8,912 nucleotides of DNA from an uncultured Campylobacter sp. (GTDB lineage: Bacteria > Campylobacterota > Campylobacteria > Campylobacterales > Campylobacteraceae), in NCBI RefSeq assembly GCF_938018035.1, contig NZ_CALIJF010000130.1:1-8912 (forward strand), written 5' to 3'. Within the stretch, counting starts at the first letter, position 1. Every line of letters begins with the position of its first letter. Positions 6,817-8,912 of the stretch are shown one piece after another. A program made the translations under genes and the position numbers. The notes beneath the pieces are model-generated. The model had not been told where the DNA came from and searched no databases. It worked only from the letters and a program-made list of their open reading frames with translations.

Positions 6817-7414
6817 CTCGTTCCTTTCGTGAGTTCATAAAGTGATTTTCCATACGTTTAAATAACCTAAAAAATAGATATAAAATTCCGCCTATGATAG
6901 GTATCGCAAAATACCAGTGTTGCTCGATTAGCCGCAGCCCGCTCCAGATCTCCTCGCCAAAATACCACGCCAAAACCATCGTCGCACCCGACCAGCACCA
7001 AGCGCTAAAAAGATTGATAATCGCAAATTTCTTTGCGCTGTAGCGAGTGATGCCGATACTCATCGGGATGATGACGCGGAAGCCATACATATAGCGCTGC
7101 ATTAAAATTATCGGCCAGCCGTAGCGTTGCAAAAGCAGGTGCGCGATCGCAAATTTTCGGCGCTGCGCCGCGAGCTTTTTACTGATATATTTTTTGTTGT
7201 AGCGACCGATATAAAAATAAAACTGATCGCCGCAAAATGCCCCAAGGCCCGCGACAAAGATACCTAGCGGCAAATTTATGTGTCCCTCGTGCGCCATGAT
7301 ACCGCCTAAAATCAGCGCGATTTCGCCTTCTAAAATACACCAAACAAAAAGCACGATATAGGCGTATTGGTGGTATTCTTGCAGTAAATTTTTAAGTAGC
7401 TCTTCCAAAATCAC
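6791..7414 (-). CDS. DedA-family (VTT domain) inner-membrane protein
   Basis: DedA proteins are polytopic inner-membrane proteins linked to lipid (undecaprenyl phosphate or phospholipid) translocation and envelope homeostasis. From GTG 7414 the product is 207 residues. It shows the family pattern: ILEGEIALILGGIMAH near the N-terminus, GAFCGDQFYFYIGRY after the first helix pair, and LLQRYGWPIILMQRYMYGFRVIIP (R-x-x-x-G-x-R type), followed by hydrophobic segments and a basic tail. The longer open frame, to an ATG at 7507, is only the shadow of apt. GTG 7414 gives a GTGA overlap with apt, but the only SD (AGAGG, 7416-7420) is 1 base away. TTG 7408 is 7 bases from it and may be the real start (205 residues). 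The tail overlaps pepA. Confidence 0.92.
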   Translation of the reverse strand: MILEELLKNLLQEYHQYAYIVLFVWCILEGEIALILGGIMAHEGHINLPLGIFVAGLGAFCGDQFYFYIGRYNKKYISKKLAAQRRKFAIAHLLLQRYGWPIILMQRYMYGFRVIIPMSIGITRYSAKKFAIINLFSAWCWSGATMVLAWYFGEEIWSGLRLIEQHWYFAIPIIGGILYLFFRLFKRMENHFMNSRKERDESKTARS

Positions 7415-7959
7415 GCCTCTAAAACGCAATAAACGTTTGTGCGACGCGAAAACTCGCCTAGATCGTTTAACTCGCGCAAATTTAATAAAAAGCACGCCTC
7501 GACGCACTTAGCCTGCGTCTGCGCGATGAGATCTAATGCCGCGCGCGCCGTGCCTCCGGTGGCGATAAGATCGTCAATTAGCAGCACCTTGGCATCCTGC
7601 ACGCCGGAGAATGCATCCACATGCATCTCGACCTGATCGAAGCCGTATTCAAGGCTGTATTTTTGCGAAATCGTAATATAAGGAAGCTTCTTTGGCTTTC
7701 TAATTGGCACAAAAGCGACCCTCAACCTCGCAGCAAGTGCCGCTGCAAAAATAAATCCGCGACTTTCTATGCCTACTATGTAATCAAGTCCGTAATCGGC
7801 GTAGCGCTCGGCTAGATGATCAAGCAGGAAATTAAACGCCTCGCGATCGCCTACGAGCGTCGTGATATCGTAAAACAAAATACCGGGCTTTGGGAAGTCG
7901 CGCACGGTGCGGATCGAGCGAAATAAATAGCTTTTTTGCTCGCTGCTTAGGCTTTTCAT
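7411..7959 (-). CDS. apt: Adenine phosphoribosyltransferase
   Basis: Converts adenine and PRPP to AMP and pyrophosphate, a cytoplasmic purine salvage step. The 182-residue product carries the family landmarks: FPKPGILFYDITTL (22-35), VGIESRGFIF (62-71), RKPKKLP (87-93), EYGFDQVEMH (104-113) and the PRPP-binding VLLIDDLIATGGT (125-137). Length and motifs are complete, so it should be active. The ATG forms an ATGA overlap (7956-7959) with the upstream small membrane protein, and the SD AGAGG (7966-7970) sits inside that gene with a 6-base spacing. Its TGA at 7411-7413 overlaps the GTG candidate of the DedA gene. Confidence 0.97.
   Translation of the reverse strand: MKSLSSEQKSYLFRSIRTVRDFPKPGILFYDITTLVGDREAFNFLLDHLAERYADYGLDYIVGIESRGFIFAAALAARLRVAFVPIRKPKKLPYITISQKYSLEYGFDQVEMHVDAFSGVQDAKVLLIDDLIATGGTARAALDLIAQTQAKCVEACFLLNLRELNDLGEFSRRTNVYCVLEA
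7416..7420 (-). promoter_or_regulatory. Ribosome binding site that decides the DedA start
   Basis: AGAGG on the minus strand within the last codons of apt is the only SD-like sequence here. It is 1 base from GTG 7414 and 7 bases from TTG 7408. By spacing, TTG 7408 is favoured; by overlap style (GTGA), GTG 7414 is. Confidence 0.6.
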
Positions 7960-8198
7960 AGCTTACCTCTTTTCAATCTTGCGTTTTGGATTTTTAAGCT
8001 GCAGTTTTCGCTCTCCTCGTTTTGCAGAGCCTCAATGCCGAAGCGAAGGGCAGTTTTAAGCTTTTCGTTATCGCTTTTAAGCTTTGAAATTCTTTCTTCG
8101 CTCTTGCGGAGCAAAGCATAAATTTTAGAATTTTTTCGGATCGATAGAATAAGTAGCGCTGCAAAAAATAGCGCTAAAACGCCTAATGCTACGCTCAT
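7956..8198 (-). CDS. Small membrane-anchored coiled-coil protein, 80 residues
   Basis: The function is unknown. One N-terminal hydrophobic segment (residues 3-20, VALGVLALFFAALLILSI) is followed by a charged, heptad-like helical stretch (about 25-78: LLRKSEERISKLKSDNEKL, then LKIQNARLKRG). This predicts a short single-pass protein with a cytoplasmic coiled coil. By position between rpiB and apt it should correspond to the small membrane protein Cj0926 of C. jejuni (from memory), which supports a real, conserved gene despite its size. The start ATG overlaps the upstream stop (ATGA, 8195-8198) and follows a full AAGGAGG at 8205-8211 with a 6-base spacing, the best ribosome site in the window. 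Its own stop overlaps apt in the same way. Confidence 0.85.
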   Translation of the reverse strand: MSVALGVLALFFAALLILSIRKNSKIYALLRKSEERISKLKSDNEKLKTALRFGIEALQNEESENCSLKIQNARLKRGKL

Positions 8199-8912
8199 TG
8201 CTCGCCTCCTTCATTTGTATTTACAAAGTGCATAGTAGCGGAGGTTGCGCTAAAATAGGCAGAATTTATGCTCCTAAAATACGCACTAGAAAGATTTGCT
8301 TCCTTTAAATTTACGCTCGTAATAGCAAAATTCGCATCTGTTAAACCCGTACTAGTACAATTCTCGCTTTTTGGCTTAACGCTCATGCAAACGGAATTTG
8401 TAGCCTTGAAATTCATAATTGTTGGGTTCAAACTGACAAAATCTTTACGGCTAGCTTTTTGAGCGAAATTTTTCTCGCAAACGCTCTCGCGCGTAAAATT
8501 CAACGTAAAATTTGTGCTAGTGGAATTTTTACCCAATGGATTTTTCCCATCAAAGATTATCTTTGTGTGCGTAGAATTTAAATCTATATGACGTGCACCG
8601 CAAAAGCCTATCAAGGAATTCTCGCTGGTAAAGAAGGAATTTTTATCGTTAGAGCTCCGCACAAAATTTGATGCAGAATTTGTGCCAATGGGATTTTTGC
8701 AAGAAAGGGTTTTGCCACTGAAGCTTAATTTGGAATTCCGCCCATTTAAATTAGCGCCGCAGCTTTGTTCCGTAAAATTTCGAGCGAAAATCTGAATGGA
8801 ATTTTCCTCGTCAAATCCAAGCATGCAATTCGCACTACCGCAAGCGCCTAGCTTTGTGACGCGCTTAATGTGCCTACCGCCCGCAAAATCGGTGCTAAAA
8901 AACGCCCTAATC
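8195..8912 (-). CDS. rpiB: Ribose-5-phosphate isomerase B C-terminus with a long Asn/Ser-rich, pentapeptide-like extension (5' end outside window)
   Basis: The frame enters from the right edge. Its first visible residues include FFSTDFAGGRHIKRV followed by TKLG, which match the RpiB C-terminus (F-x-GGRH-x-x-RV-x-K; the Arg/His residues contact substrate phosphate in the family). RpiB interconverts ribose 5-phosphate and ribulose 5-phosphate and is normally about 145-150 residues, ending shortly after this motif. Here there is no stop: about 217 further residues follow (GACGSANCMLGFDEEN...) to a TGA at 8195-8197. The extension is rich in Asn (26) and Ser (30) over its last 209 residues. It has N-(F/S/L/P) pairs five residues apart in places (counting the in-frame Met at 8822-8824 as 1): N95/N100/N105, D128/N133/N138/N143 and N172/N177/N187. 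This recalls degenerate pentapeptide repeats. An ATG at 8822-8824 gives a 209-residue ORF but has no good ribosome site and would cut through a continuous frame. RpiB identity is fairly sure; the nature of the tail is inference. Confidence 0.82.
   Translation of the reverse strand, partial: IRAFFSTDFAGGRHIKRVTKLGACGSANCMLGFDEENSIQIFARNFTEQSCGANLNGRNSKLSFSGKTLSCKNPIGTNSASNFVRSSNDKNSFFTSENSLIGFCGARHIDLNSTHTKIIFDGKNPLGKNSTSTNFTLNFTRESVCEKNFAQKASRKDFVSLNPTIMNFKATNSVCMSVKPKSENCTSTGLTDANFAITSVNLKEANLSSAYFRSINSAYFSATSATMHFVNTNEGGEQ
8205..8211 (-). promoter_or_regulatory. Strong Shine-Dalgarno inside the end of the rpiB extension
   Basis: AAGGAGG on the minus strand encodes part of the extension's last residues (NEGGEQ) and lies 6 bases before the ATG of the small membrane protein. 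It ties that gene's translation to the reading frame that ends at 8195. Confidence 0.8.

Noticed and set aside
7415..7507. Longer DedA start at an ATG at 7507
   Set aside because: The extra 31 residues are the shadow of the apt C-terminus, basic and unlike DedA; a ribosome site and plausible GTG/TTG starts exist at the apt stop.
8268..8462. 64-residue hydrophobic plus-strand ORF
   Set aside because: It is antisense to the rpiB extension; its KF/VL-rich sequence is the complement of the Asn-Phe/Ser-rich frame, which carries the phased AATT signal.
8195..8824. Independent 209-residue gene starting at the ATG at 8822-8824
   Set aside because: The same frame is open through the upstream RpiB motif to the window edge, and no ribosome site precedes this ATG; it is better read as an internal Met of an extended RpiB.

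Overview
The window looks like the chromosome of an epsilonproteobacterium, most likely a Campylobacter of the higher-GC oral group (C. gracilis, C. showae and C. rectus are examples). This rests on three things: the very frequent AAATTT/AAAATTT words, the AAGG-type ribosome binding sites, and a minus-strand gene order (rpiB, small membrane protein, apt, DedA, pepA, ychF) that matches from memory the C. jejuni block around Cj0925-Cj0930. The species assignment is inference. No rRNA, tRNA, CRISPR array, IS element or phage gene is visible.

Left part (1-1600, plus strand): the C-terminal 156 residues of an unrecognised acidic protein; a 500-base spacer with degenerate ~41-base tandem repeats and a doubtful small ORF; then thymidylate kinase (tmk). 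Middle part (1601-4251): a poorly coding region. Two unrecognised membrane proteins converge here, one plus (1944-2531) and one minus (2805-3518). They are separated and flanked by spacers full of GCGGAATTTTG-type words, a perfect 27-base tandem duplication, a 13-base inverted repeat and, in 3519-4251, several perfect hairpins without an apparent gene.

Right part (4252-8912, minus strand): a tightly packed six-gene run, transcribed from beyond the right edge towards 4252: rpiB, a short membrane/coiled-coil protein, apt, a DedA-family protein, pepA and ychF. Every junction overlaps or abuts (ATGA, ATGA, GTGA or a nearby TTG, a 26-base overlap, and TAG directly followed by ATG), so the genes are very probably co-transcribed and translationally coupled. 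Their products cover sugar-phosphate isomerisation, adenine salvage, membrane lipid handling, peptide breakdown and a ribosome-associated ATPase. This is a housekeeping cluster rather than one pathway.

The most unusual object is at the right edge. The recognisable RpiB C-terminus (FAGGRH...RV...K) does not stop where RpiB normally ends. It continues in frame for about 217 further residues into an Asn/Ser-rich tail with pentapeptide-repeat-like stretches. The tail's AATT words are locked to the reading frame (20 of 22), its stop overlaps the next start codon, and its last codons carry the next gene's Shine-Dalgarno. This points to a translated extension rather than read-through of spacer DNA.
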